Assembly (NCBI RefSeq): GCF_001713455.1
Contig: NZ_CP016463.1
Span: forward strand, 310,001-374,000
Source: Bosea sp. RAC05
GTDB taxonomy: Bacteria; Pseudomonadota; Alphaproteobacteria; Rhizobiales; Beijerinckiaceae
Direction: 5' to 3'
DNA: 64,000 bases
The notes beneath the pieces were generated by a model, which saw only the letters and a program-made list of their open reading frames with translations, was not told the origin of the DNA and did not search any database. Of this stretch, positions 55,043 through 63,026 are shown one piece after another (within the stretch, counting starts at the first letter, position 1; each line of letters starts with the position of its first letter). The position numbers and the translations under genes were made by a program.

Positions 55043-55064
55043 AGGGATCCCATGTTCGTTCCTT
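55043..55064. promoter_or_regulatory. AAGGA-N12-TCCTT dyad between divergent genes
   Basis: Left half AGGGA matches 4 of 5, right half is exact and continues as the palindrome TTCCTTGCAAGGAA (55059-55072). It lies 43 bases before the start at 55108 and 57 bases from the divergent start at 54985. Confidence 0.55.
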
Positions 55065-55107
55065 GCAAGGAATCATGTCATGCTAGGGAGAGCCAAAGGA
55101 TCTCAGC

Positions 55108-55371
55108 ATGTCGCAGGACGTCACTGGAACCAGCCTCATCAGCGCGGACAATGAGGTCGTGCTGTTCATTCCGCCGACGACGGCCTCTCCTGACCGGGTC
55201 CGGCTCGATGGGCAGCGCATCCAGGTCCTGGCAAAGGATGTGGTCGTCAGTGACGAAACCTACGGCCCCATCACGATCGAGCGGCTCTCGCTGAACAAGG
55301 CCTGCATCGTTTTCGAGATGCTGGCATCGGGCCAGCACGGCCGGGCCTTCCAGATCTCGATGGAGGGCTGA
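55108..55371 (+). CDS. hypothetical protein, 87 aa
   Basis: Small soluble, beta-rich (EVVLFIPPTTASPDRVRLDGQRIQVLAKDVVVSD). No family recognised. It begins a probable five-gene operon ending at the terminator near 59510; the next gene starts three bases after its stop. No strong ribosome site besides AGGATCTC upstream. Confidence 0.65.
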   Translation: MSQDVTGTSLISADNEVVLFIPPTTASPDRVRLDGQRIQVLAKDVVVSDETYGPITIERLSLNKACIVFEMLASGQHGRAFQISMEG

Positions 55372-55374
55372 GAC

Positions 55375-56847
55375 ATGGAAATGCCTCCCGTCGACGCAGC
55401 CGCGCTGTTTGACCGGCTCGCCTCCGCCCCCTTCGTTATCGAAGCGCCATCAGCTCCCACTGATGTGCGCACAGGCGTCATCGCTGCAATGGCGAAGCGC
55501 AGCTCGGAGCGACACGCGCGCCCAACTCTCCCGGAAAGGCCCGGCAGCAAGGTCGATGCCGATCTCTATCGTGTGGCGATGACGGATGTCCGTGAGCAGG
55601 TTGATCGCGAAATCAATCAGGAAGGCAGCTACCGCATCGAGTTCGTCGACCTCACCACCAGCGACCTGAACAAGGAAATCGCCCGGCTGTCGAGCATGAC
55701 GTCACAGGCCAAGGCGTGGCAGAAGGACGTCAAGAACAAGAAGTTCGAGGGCGGCGTTTCGCACAACCTCGCCAAGAAGGGCGGCGGCCGGATGTGCTTT
55801 GTCTCCCCGTTTCATCCCAAGCTCGACATCGACAACATGCTAGCCGGCATGGTCGGGGTACAGATCGACCGCGGCGACATGACGGCGGTTGATTTCCACA
55901 CCCAGGTGACCTGGCACGAGGTCGGTCACTGCCTCCTGGGCGCATCCGAGATGAAGGCCGACATCTTCGCTGCCCTGATGACGGTCCGCAGCTCGAAGAA
56001 CCGGGACATGCTCCAGCGCTGGGCGATGTGGCGTGAATCAGGTGAGCTCCAGAACCAGGAGATCTTCGATGACCATGACACGTCGAAGGGTCTCTGGCCG
56101 ATCGTGCGCATGCAGGACGAGCTTCGGGCGAACCCCGAGTTCATGAGCCTCGATATCAACGGGCTCGCCGCGCTCGCCAATACGATGGGCGATCGCTACG
56201 GCTTCACGACCGACGAGACGCTCCTGCTCCGTGAGACGAGGATTGCCCTTTTGGCGATCAGCCAGAAGAAGGTGCACTATCTCCCGGAGGAGAAGGGCCT
56301 GCGGCCGGTTTCCTTCGTGGAATGGATGCACGGTCACCAGGACCTGAAGCCGTTCGCCCGCCTGTTCGATCTGACGCGTGCACTGCACGAGGGCTCTGAT
56401 CCGGGGGATCCGCCGGCGCTCGACCGGGCAGCCTTCAGAAAGGCGCTCCAGAAGCTCGCGAAGGCTGGAGACCCGACAGCCAAGACGGCGCTTGCGGCGA
56501 TCGCGGAGCTCTCGAAGGTCGCCCCAACCGTGCTGAAACAGGCGCACGCCCATGCGGTCATGTACGACCGCAACATTCCGTTGAAGTTCCAGAACGGCAA
56601 GGAAATTGCCCAGAAGCTCATCGACTACAACGCTACCTGCCAGACAATCTCGTTCTCGAAGGATCAGTCGTCCTTCGCCGTCCGGGACGCGGAGAATGGG
56701 AGGGTGGTCTCAGCTGGTCATGTCGTCACGAGCCTGGAAGGTCTGAACATCGAGCTCCGCGGCCGCTGGCAGAAGCCGGCTGCGCCTGGTCTTCGACGGC
56801 TGGTGTCCGAAGAGGCGTCCGAGGATCTGCGCCCGGCGCTTCGCTAG
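55375..56847 (+). CDS. HExxH zinc-protease-like protein, 490 aa
   Basis: GGAGGG before the ATG supports this start. A zinc motif WHEVGHCLLGASEMKADIF places the HExxH at H181-H185 with a downstream Glu/Asp (E192, D196) that could be the third ligand, as in gluzincin-type metallopeptidases. Other regions are helical and unrecognised; there is no signal peptide, so the substrate would be cytoplasmic. The start region includes a Ser/Arg-rich N-terminus. It lies in an operon with two exported SurA-like proteins. Another HExxH protein, with a GHKL domain, is encoded 4 kb downstream. Confidence 0.75.
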   Translation: MEMPPVDAAALFDRLASAPFVIEAPSAPTDVRTGVIAAMAKRSSERHARPTLPERPGSKVDADLYRVAMTDVREQVDREINQEGSYRIEFVDLTTSDLNKEIARLSSMTSQAKAWQKDVKNKKFEGGVSHNLAKKGGGRMCFVSPFHPKLDIDNMLAGMVGVQIDRGDMTAVDFHTQVTWHEVGHCLLGASEMKADIFAALMTVRSSKNRDMLQRWAMWRESGELQNQEIFDDHDTSKGLWPIVRMQDELRANPEFMSLDINGLAALANTMGDRYGFTTDETLLLRETRIALLAISQKKVHYLPEEKGLRPVSFVEWMHGHQDLKPFARLFDLTRALHEGSDPGDPPALDRAAFRKALQKLAKAGDPTAKTALAAIAELSKVAPTVLKQAHAHAVMYDRNIPLKFQNGKEIAQKLIDYNATCQTISFSKDQSSFAVRDAENGRVVSAGHVVTSLEGLNIELRGRWQKPAAPGLRRLVSEEASEDLRPALR

Positions 56848-56849
56848 CC

Positions 56850-57584
56850 ATGAGGCTGAGCCTCTACAGGCCCTCAACCGTCTTCCACGTCGGGAGCATG
56901 GTGAAACCGGACAAGCGTCGCATCTCGTATGAGGGCAGCGCGTTATCGGTATCGCTTTGCCCCGAAGCCTGGTCCCGGATCGCGAGATTGGGTGGACCCG
57001 TCCGCGAGATTGACGGCGCCGGACAGGCATTCCTGTCATTCCATGACATGGATGATGACGCCCGGGCCACAGTCATCGATTGGGCTGAGGCAAGCGGGCT
57101 TGCGGAGCGCACCTCCGTCTGGAAAGCCTGGCGCTGGGATGATGAGGTTGAAGCCTGGTCATTCATGATCTGCCCATCGCAAGCAGCAGCCCTGGCAGAA
57201 GTGAGCGATGAGGACGACTCCGACCTTCCGCCCGGCGCAACGGCTCTCACTGAGCCTATGGGCATCATCAGGCTGACTGAGGCGGGGGCTCTCCGTGCAG
57301 ACGGCTATGGGCGGGACTGCGACGCAACTGACGTCGCAACCCTATTCTGGATCGAGGACGTACTCCGTGAGCAGATGCCTGACATCATCGGTTTGTGGTG
57401 GGAGGAGCGTTTTGATCCGGATGCACTCTCAGCGCCTCGCGGCGCAATCGTACCGTCCGTGATCGGGAATCTGCGTTCCAAGGTCGTCGCCGGGAGCCCG
57501 TACGAGACGGAGTTTGGGATCGAGCCTATGGGGATGGGACCGATCGAACACGTGGATTACGGCCCAAATCAGCCGTCGCCGTAA
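56850..57584 (+). CDS. hypothetical protein, 244 aa
   Basis: Starts two bases after the HExxH gene stop. Acidic, soluble, with FLSFHDMDDDARATVIDWAEASGL and SVWKAWRWDDEVEAWSF in the middle, then a helical C-terminal half. No family recognised. It ends GPNQPSP, a P-x-P tail. Its stop codon overlaps the dyad upstream of the next gene. Confidence 0.7.
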   Translation: MRLSLYRPSTVFHVGSMVKPDKRRISYEGSALSVSLCPEAWSRIARLGGPVREIDGAGQAFLSFHDMDDDARATVIDWAEASGLAERTSVWKAWRWDDEVEAWSFMICPSQAAALAEVSDEDDSDLPPGATALTEPMGIIRLTEAGALRADGYGRDCDATDVATLFWIEDVLREQMPDIIGLWWEERFDPDALSAPRGAIVPSVIGNLRSKVVAGSPYETEFGIEPMGMGPIEHVDYGPNQPSP

Positions 57585-57605
57585 AGCAATGAGACGGGAA
57601 TCCTT
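57584..57605. promoter_or_regulatory. AAGGA-N12-TCCTT-like dyad before the SurA-like gene
   Basis: Left half AAGCA matches 4 of 5, right half is exact. It overlaps the previous stop codon and lies 35 bases before the GTG at 57641. A CCTCGA-N10-TCGAGG inverted repeat follows at 57614-57635. Confidence 0.45.
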
Positions 57606-57640
57606 CTAGGCTACCTCGACATCTCTGAATCGAGGTCCCC

Positions 57641-58564
57641 GTGCGTTTGTCCATTATCGCAATCCTGATCGGCGCTGCTGCGGCTCTGCCGGCAAGTGCC
57701 GACGTCTTGGCCGTTGTCGATGGAACGCCGGTCACCGCTCAGGACGTCAAGCTGATCCGCGATGAGATGACGAAAGGGGCGCCCAAGCCGATCAGGTCGA
57801 GATCAGCTCTGGCGCGGATGAGCGACATTGCTCTGCTATCGGCGGTGGAGCGGAAGGCCCTGGCTTCCTCTGCACGAAAGTCCGGACTTGATCGGGATCC
57901 GGACGTGCTGCTCCGGCTGGAGGCCGTCGGGTCGTCGCGAACCCGTCGTGACCAAGTGCTGAAGGCGGCCTGGATGGCTGATGTGGATGCTCGGATTTCC
58001 TCACCGAGCGATGAGAAGCTGGAGGCGTTCTATGATCACGCCGTCACGGCTCCACGCTACCGCTTGCGGTTCCTGCACTTCGCCGATGCCAGCGAAGCGT
58101 CGCTTGCGCTCAAGAAGCTGGCTGGCAAGGCTGAGTTCGAGACTGCTTTGGCATCGCGGATCAAGTCGAAAACGACATTCAAGGATGCCGACGTCCTGAA
58201 CTACGGCCGGCCGGCTTTCGACACATCGCCTCCGGTCATGCAGCTCTTCCTGGCTGCAAGCGATTGGGCCTGGCGTCAGGTGGGTCTCGACATTGGCGCC
58301 GGAGCCATCGGCACGATTGGCGGACCGATGTGTGAAGGCCTGATCTGCTCGCTTTGGATGATCGACGACATCGAAACCTCGCCACCCCGGCCGTTCGACG
58401 AGCTTTCAGCGGCTGAGAAGAGCACGCTGACCGTCATGAGGGCCGACATCGCTGCGCGGGCGGTCCATGCGGAAGCGCTTCGATCAGCCGGTGTCACATG
58501 GAAGACAACGATACCGGCGGGCTGGAACTCGATCCTGGCTCGCCCTGCTTTCACCGAGGAGTGA
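57641..58564 (+). CDS. exported SurA/PPIase-like protein (copy 1)
   Basis: 307 residues from a GTG after GAGG. A signal peptide (residues about 1-20, ending ASA) precedes DVLAVVDGTPVTAQDVKLIRDE, the N-terminal strand-turn typical of SurA/PrsA-type periplasmic chaperones. About 110 residues of helix follow and a C-terminal PPIase-like region. No complete parvulin motif is visible, so it may be chaperone-only. It is followed by a similar gene (58570) with the same plan. A chaperone for element-encoded exported proteins is a reasonable inference. Confidence 0.72.
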   Translation: MRLSIIAILIGAAAALPASADVLAVVDGTPVTAQDVKLIRDEMTKGAPKPIRSRSALARMSDIALLSAVERKALASSARKSGLDRDPDVLLRLEAVGSSRTRRDQVLKAAWMADVDARISSPSDEKLEAFYDHAVTAPRYRLRFLHFADASEASLALKKLAGKAEFETALASRIKSKTTFKDADVLNYGRPAFDTSPPVMQLFLAASDWAWRQVGLDIGAGAIGTIGGPMCEGLICSLWMIDDIETSPPRPFDELSAAEKSTLTVMRADIAARAVHAEALRSAGVTWKTTIPAGWNSILARPAFTEE

Positions 58565-58569
58565 TCAGA

Positions 58570-59448
58570 GTGACCATCCGCTTTCTTCCCATCTTGCTGT
58601 CTGGCTTGCTGGCTTCAACGCCAGCGTGGTCCGAAACCCTCGCGATCGTGTCCGGGATCAAGATCGAACGCGAACATGTCGACGAGTTCGTCGCCCGCCA
58701 GCTGGAACAGTTGGCCAAGGAGCGCGGCGGCAAGGTTGATATCCCGGCCAGGCTCAAGGCCGAGGTCGAGAGCGCTTCGTTGGGAGATCTGGTGTCCAGT
58801 GTCGCGTTCGGCGAGGCTGCACGCAAAGCCGGACTCGCAGACAAGAGCGATATCGCGCACTCAGTCGGAGAGGCTGGCAAAGGCAAGCTCGGGAAGATCG
58901 ACGAGAACCTTCTGCTCGCCTTCCTATGGAGCGATCGCCGGCTTGCTACAGCGAAGGCGACTGCGACAGACGCGGACCTCGAGGCGTTCTGGGGCAAGCT
59001 GACGGCCGGCCCCGATTATCGGGTCCAGGTGTTGACCTTCGCTACGCAGAAGGAAGCGTCTGCCGCGCGCAAGGAGGTCCGCAATGTCGGCGACTTCGAA
59101 CGCCTGAAGCTTCGTCCGGCGGGCGAGGGAAAGGGTTTCGCCATCCCATCCCGGACGGATTCAGCCTTTCTCTGGCGCTGGAAGCACGGAATCGCGGTAG
59201 ACGGCTCGCGGATGAGCACGTTCGGAGGGCCAGGCCGAATGAACAACGGGACCTGGGGGATCTGGATCGTGGAGGCCGTCATCGATCGGCCACGGCGTCC
59301 CTACAAGGATCTCGACGAAACCTCGCGTGAAGTCGTTCGATCGGAGTTCGCCCAGTACCAGGAGGAAGCGTTCTTCAAATCCGTGCTGAAGCAAACGCCG
59401 ATCGAATGGCTGGTTCCGGTTCCGAAGGTGTACGCCGACCTCGACTGA
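58570..59448 (+). CDS. exported SurA/PPIase-like protein (copy 2)
   Basis: 292 residues. The GTG at 58570 follows GAGGAG (eight bases away) and gives a signal peptide (IRFLPILLSGLLASTPAWS). The mature part opens ETLAIVSGIKIEREHVDEFV, the same plan as the gene before it (57641), though the two are too diverged for tandem recent duplication. Helical middle, C-terminal segment FAQYQEEAFFKSVLKQTPIEW. It ends the operon; a strong terminator follows at 59473-59510. Confidence 0.7.
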   Translation: MTIRFLPILLSGLLASTPAWSETLAIVSGIKIEREHVDEFVARQLEQLAKERGGKVDIPARLKAEVESASLGDLVSSVAFGEAARKAGLADKSDIAHSVGEAGKGKLGKIDENLLLAFLWSDRRLATAKATATDADLEAFWGKLTAGPDYRVQVLTFATQKEASAARKEVRNVGDFERLKLRPAGEGKGFAIPSRTDSAFLWRWKHGIAVDGSRMSTFGGPGRMNNGTWGIWIVEAVIDRPRRPYKDLDETSREVVRSEFAQYQEEAFFKSVLKQTPIEWLVPVPKVYADLD

Positions 59449-59472
59449 ACGCTCTCATACACGGCCCAAACG

Positions 59473-59510
59473 AAAGAAGCCCTGGCGATCCGGTCGCCAG
59501 GGCTTCTTTT
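59473..59510 (+). terminator. intrinsic terminator after the SurA-like operon
   Basis: A 16-base perfect stem AAAGAAGCCCTGGCGA/TCGCCAGGGCTTCTTT with a TCCGG loop and TTTT at its end. On the minus strand the run is TTTCG, so it also weakly closes the DUF882 gene side. Confidence 0.92.
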
Positions 59511-59537
59511 CAGGTCGGCAGACAGGCACCGGGCAGT

Positions 59538-60104
59538 TCAGAGGAAGTTGTCGGCCCAGCGTGCCTGCTGACCGCGGGAGTCCATGTGGACGAAGTTCAT
59601 GTCCTCATAGTAGCCGACGCCGCCGAGACGCAGTGCCCAGACAGCCTTTGCGACGTTGAGCATTCGCACACCGGGAAGACTGAAATCGACGGCCTTGGCG
59701 CGCAGATGCAGGCTGTTCACAGCCGGGGCGTAGCCCTTCTCGCGGAGAGACTCGTTGGTCTCGTGGGTGCGGAATCCGCTGTTGATGTTGATCCTGCCCT
59801 GCTCAGAGAAGTACCGCTGGATCACATAGAGGCCGGCATAGAGACGGCGATCGCACTCGACGGCCCGCTGCTGGCGCCAGTCGCGCATCAGCCAGTCGCA
59901 GACTTTGACAGCGTCAGAATTCCACTGGTCGCCGATGAAAAGCTCCAGGTCGTACGCTTCCCGCGTGTTGGGGTTGAACAGTCGGAGAGGGATCGACTTT
60001 TGAGCCGCGGCGATGGCGGGCTGAGCCAGGCACGACGGCAGGCCCATGAAGATCGACGACGCGCCGAGACCCAATCCGGTGATGAAGGATCTGCGCGATG
60101 GCAT
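59538..60104 (-). CDS. Tat-exported DUF882/YcbK-type protein
   Basis: 188 residues from ATG 60104, or 191 from 60113. The Tat motif SRRSFITGLG leads a hydrophobic segment. NSGFRTHETNESLREKGYAPAVNSLHLRAKAVDFSLPG matches the M15-like DUF882/YcbK family, where conserved His and Asp bind zinc in the murein endopeptidase MepK. It would cut peptidoglycan cross-links in the periplasm. It is divergent from the GHKL operon and shares a dyad with it. Confidence 0.88.
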   Translation of the reverse strand: MPSRRSFITGLGLGASSIFMGLPSCLAQPAIAAAQKSIPLRLFNPNTREAYDLELFIGDQWNSDAVKVCDWLMRDWRQQRAVECDRRLYAGLYVIQRYFSEQGRININSGFRTHETNESLREKGYAPAVNSLHLRAKAVDFSLPGVRMLNVAKAVWALRLGGVGYYEDMNFVHMDSRGQQARWADNFL

Positions 60105-60155
60105 GACGGTCATAGAGGCCGGCTCCGGAAATCGCGACGGAAACCACGGTCGCTA

Positions 60156-60177
60156 TAGGATTGATGCAACAATCCTT
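60156..60177. promoter_or_regulatory. AAGGA-N12-TCCTT dyad between DUF882 and GHKL genes
   Basis: Left half TAGGA matches 4 of 5, right half is exact. Extended halves TAGGATTG and CAATCCTT match 7 of 8. CAACAATCCTT continues exactly the string before nrdJ. It is 107 bases before the rightward start at 60285. Confidence 0.6.
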
Positions 60178-60284
60178 CCAGATTCTATCTATCCGGTCTA
60201 CCCTAAAGTGACGACACGAAGGACCAATCCCACGTTTGTCGGTTTCATGCCCGTGACCCACCCTCTGCTCAAGGACGAACAATC

Positions 60285-60548
60285 GTGATCGACGCAGTCC
60301 TCAACGATGTGTCCGGCTTCACTTTGGTGCACGACGAGCCCGAGCTCGATGCGGCCGGCACCTTCATCGTGAAACCGGACGGGCACTGCGTGATCGCGAT
60401 GAAGGATGGCTCGCTGCGCCACATGGCCCGCCAGCTGCCCGATGACGTCCGAACCAGTCTCGCCGACATCGTGTCGGCTGAGATCGTGAGGATGGACGGT
60501 TTGAGACCAGTCGCCCGGGCAACGATCCCGGTCCGCCTGGTCTCCTGA
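60285..60548 (+). CDS. hypothetical protein, 87 aa
   Basis: GTG start after AAGGACG. A small alpha/beta protein (GTFIVKPDGHCVIAMKDGSLRHMARQ) of unknown family, acidic at the N-terminus. It precedes the GHKL gene by 11 bases and is probably its partner. Confidence 0.68.
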   Translation: MIDAVLNDVSGFTLVHDEPELDAAGTFIVKPDGHCVIAMKDGSLRHMARQLPDDVRTSLADIVSAEIVRMDGLRPVARATIPVRLVS

Positions 60549-60559
60549 AGGGCCTGGCT

Positions 60560-62992
60560 ATGTCGGACGCGTCGAGCAAGATCGGTTCCATCGCCCAGGT
60601 CAGGGCAAACCGCGAGTTCTACGTCGCCGAGCGCAACAAGGCGTACTCGGACTGGAGCGAGTCGCTTCATCGCGAGATGCTTCAGAATGCCGTCGATTCC
60701 GGCGCCAGGACGATCAAGATCTCGATCACGAGCGAGGCCGGGCGGGGTGTGCTCGGCCGCCCTGCCGAACTGAAGAATGTCACCCGCGTCGTCTATGAGG
60801 ATGACGGCCGTGGGATGACCGCAGACGTGCTCGAAAACGTCTATTTCTCGATGCACGGCACGACCAAGCGCGATGGCGACAGCGTCGGCGGCTTCGGCCG
60901 GGCTCGGTTGATGACGACCTTTTCCCAACCCCGGTTCTTCATCCGGACCGGCGATCGCTGGGCCCAGGGCGTGGGCTCGGAATACGCTCTTCGGACGGTG
61001 GATGAGGCGCTCGCAGAACTGCGCGTCTGGAAATTGGCAGCAGAGCAGCGGTACGTCGATGCCAGACAGGCGGGCGACAGCTACGAGGCTGACCGCCATC
61101 GCGCTGAAGTGGAGGCACTGGAAGCCGACATCGCCAGCATGACTGAGCAGCCCAAGGTGCTCAAGGGTTGCAGGGTCGAACTGGATCTCGATGTCTCGGA
61201 CAACGAAACTCCCAGCCGCCGGCCTACGGTCGAGCGCATGCTCGACACCCTCAAGTCCTATCTGACCAAGTCCAGCCTGAAGGCGAAGGTCGAGATCAAC
61301 GGCGAGGCCTTCGTCCCCGGCAAGGTGGCGGTGAAGCCTCCGATCAAGATCCTGGCCTCGATCTATGATGACGAGATCCCGACCGCCTGGCGCAACAACC
61401 CCAAGATCGAGATCATGGAGGGCGCATCGGGGCGCCATGATATCGCATTCGGCGAGATCCGGCTGGTCGACCCATCCAAGGAGCACGGCCTGCCCAAAGG
61501 GTCGATCCTCGTGCGGTCGTCGGGCGCGCTGATGTTCGAGACGACGTCCGGCAGTGCCTCGCACACGCTGATCCTGGAACTGGATCCGAGCATGGCGCGT
61601 GATGTCATGACGTCCAACCGGGACGGGCTGCGCGACAGCTTCCGCACGGCGCTGGAAGAGTTCTCGCAGCGCATGGCGACGGACACCGACGAGGCGCTGC
61701 GTGGAAAGCCGCGCAGCGAATTCAGTGTTCTCGCCGGCGGCAAAGGTCACATGATGACCATCCCGCCAGTCCGCACGGGCATGCCTGCGGACGCTGACTG
61801 GTCCGCTCCTGTCACGGCCGGGTTTGCGACGGCCCGCGCGAAGAAGCTCTCGATCGAGGCTGCGGACCAGACCAACGGCAAGCGCTTCAGCGACTGGATG
61901 TGGGATGATTTCCTCAAGGACGGATTCGAGTCGGTGCCGCCGACCGCGTTCCTGTCGCTGATCAAGGACGTCCAGACGCGCGGCGAAGCCAAGGGCACCT
62001 TCCTCGATGGCTACCATGCGAAATCGGAGGTCGATGCCTTCGTCCAGACCGCTCAGCGGTATGGCGAACGCAAGGCGCTGACATCGGCTTCTCGCTATCT
62101 CTTCGGCTTCATCACGAGCAACCTGAAGCTCAGGATGGCAATTGCCGACGAGGAGGAGAGCGTCCGCAACCGGGAAAAGCTCGCCGATCTGAACGATTTC
62201 CCAATCTGGAAGGAGAATTGCGACCCGGATACCGAGCGCCTGGGCGAGGCCGAGGCGAAGAAGATGCGCCGCGACTTCGCCAAGGCCACGAGGAAGATGG
62301 ATCCGCGCAACTGGGAGCTCGAAAACGGCAAGGGCCTGCAGGCGCGCAAGCTGCTGGCCGTCTGGCAGGTCGCGGTCCAGCAGATCGTCGAGATCGCTCG
62401 CGAGCAGGTTCCGACGCTGCCGGCCTTCCCCTATTCGGTAGGCTGGATCATGAGCCAGCCGACTTGGAGCTACAACTCCCTGTCGGGGAATGATGCCTGG
62501 ACCAACAAGGCTGCGGCCTTCTATCGACCCGATCCCAGCGGGGACATGCGCTATTTCCTGCTGAACCCGCTCGACAACAATTTCCAACTCGCGTTCAACC
62601 CGGCCAAGCCAGACGATCGGCACGAGATCATCGCGCTCGCAGCTCATGAGGTCGCGCACATCTTCGCGCCGGCCGATCACAACCAGAACTTCGCGAACGC
62701 GTTGACGTCCCTCATGGTCGGGCTCACCCCGAAGCGGGTGCGCGAGCTGAACAAGGAGATCGACGAGACACTGCGTGCCATCGACCGTATGTACGGACGC
62801 GGCCGCACCCGCGTCGTCGCCCTGGACAACGAGAAGGGGCTGCGGCCGGCGAGCCGGTTTCTGGATTCGCTGACAGCCCCTGGAGCTGAGACAATCAGCC
62901 ATGACAGCGCAGGGTTCACGGTCGACTGCGATCGGCTGTCCGAGGTCGAGGGTGAGTTCGTCGACGACCCGATGCTCACGCCGGCAATTTGA
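60560..62992 (+). CDS. GHKL ATPase fused to a C-terminal HExxH metallopeptidase-like domain
   Basis: 810 residues. The N-terminal GHKL (Bergerat) ATP-binding fold is complete: N box EMLQNAVDSGA (E39, N43, D46), G1 box DDGRGM (D82, G83, G85) and G2 box GGFGRARL (G110, G111, G113). The middle 450 residues are unrecognised. Near the C-terminus, AAHEVAHIFAPADHNQNF gives HExxH-x6-H (H696, E697, H700, H707), a zinc-binding site. No signal peptide or membrane segment. AP after LTP ends the protein. This pairing of a dimerisation-controlled ATPase with a protease-like module suggests an ATP-gated switch. It ends the rightward operon and faces the recombinase. Confidence 0.85.
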   Translation: MSDASSKIGSIAQVRANREFYVAERNKAYSDWSESLHREMLQNAVDSGARTIKISITSEAGRGVLGRPAELKNVTRVVYEDDGRGMTADVLENVYFSMHGTTKRDGDSVGGFGRARLMTTFSQPRFFIRTGDRWAQGVGSEYALRTVDEALAELRVWKLAAEQRYVDARQAGDSYEADRHRAEVEALEADIASMTEQPKVLKGCRVELDLDVSDNETPSRRPTVERMLDTLKSYLTKSSLKAKVEINGEAFVPGKVAVKPPIKILASIYDDEIPTAWRNNPKIEIMEGASGRHDIAFGEIRLVDPSKEHGLPKGSILVRSSGALMFETTSGSASHTLILELDPSMARDVMTSNRDGLRDSFRTALEEFSQRMATDTDEALRGKPRSEFSVLAGGKGHMMTIPPVRTGMPADADWSAPVTAGFATARAKKLSIEAADQTNGKRFSDWMWDDFLKDGFESVPPTAFLSLIKDVQTRGEAKGTFLDGYHAKSEVDAFVQTAQRYGERKALTSASRYLFGFITSNLKLRMAIADEEESVRNREKLADLNDFPIWKENCDPDTERLGEAEAKKMRRDFAKATRKMDPRNWELENGKGLQARKLLAVWQVAVQQIVEIAREQVPTLPAFPYSVGWIMSQPTWSYNSLSGNDAWTNKAAAFYRPDPSGDMRYFLLNPLDNNFQLAFNPAKPDDRHEIIALAAHEVAHIFAPADHNQNFANALTSLMVGLTPKRVRELNKEIDETLRAIDRMYGRGRTRVVALDNEKGLRPASRFLDSLTAPGAETISHDSAGFTVDCDRLSEVEGEFVDDPMLTPAI

Positions 62993-63026
62993 ACAGCCAG
63001 ACGCCCGGCGTCAGCCGAGCGCTTGC

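Noticed and set aside
60269..62902. An 877-codon minus-strand frame opposite the GHKL-HExxH gene
   Set aside because: Antisense to a gene with intact ATPase and zinc motifs; composition (Arg/Asp/Leu repeats) is typical of a GC-frame shadow.
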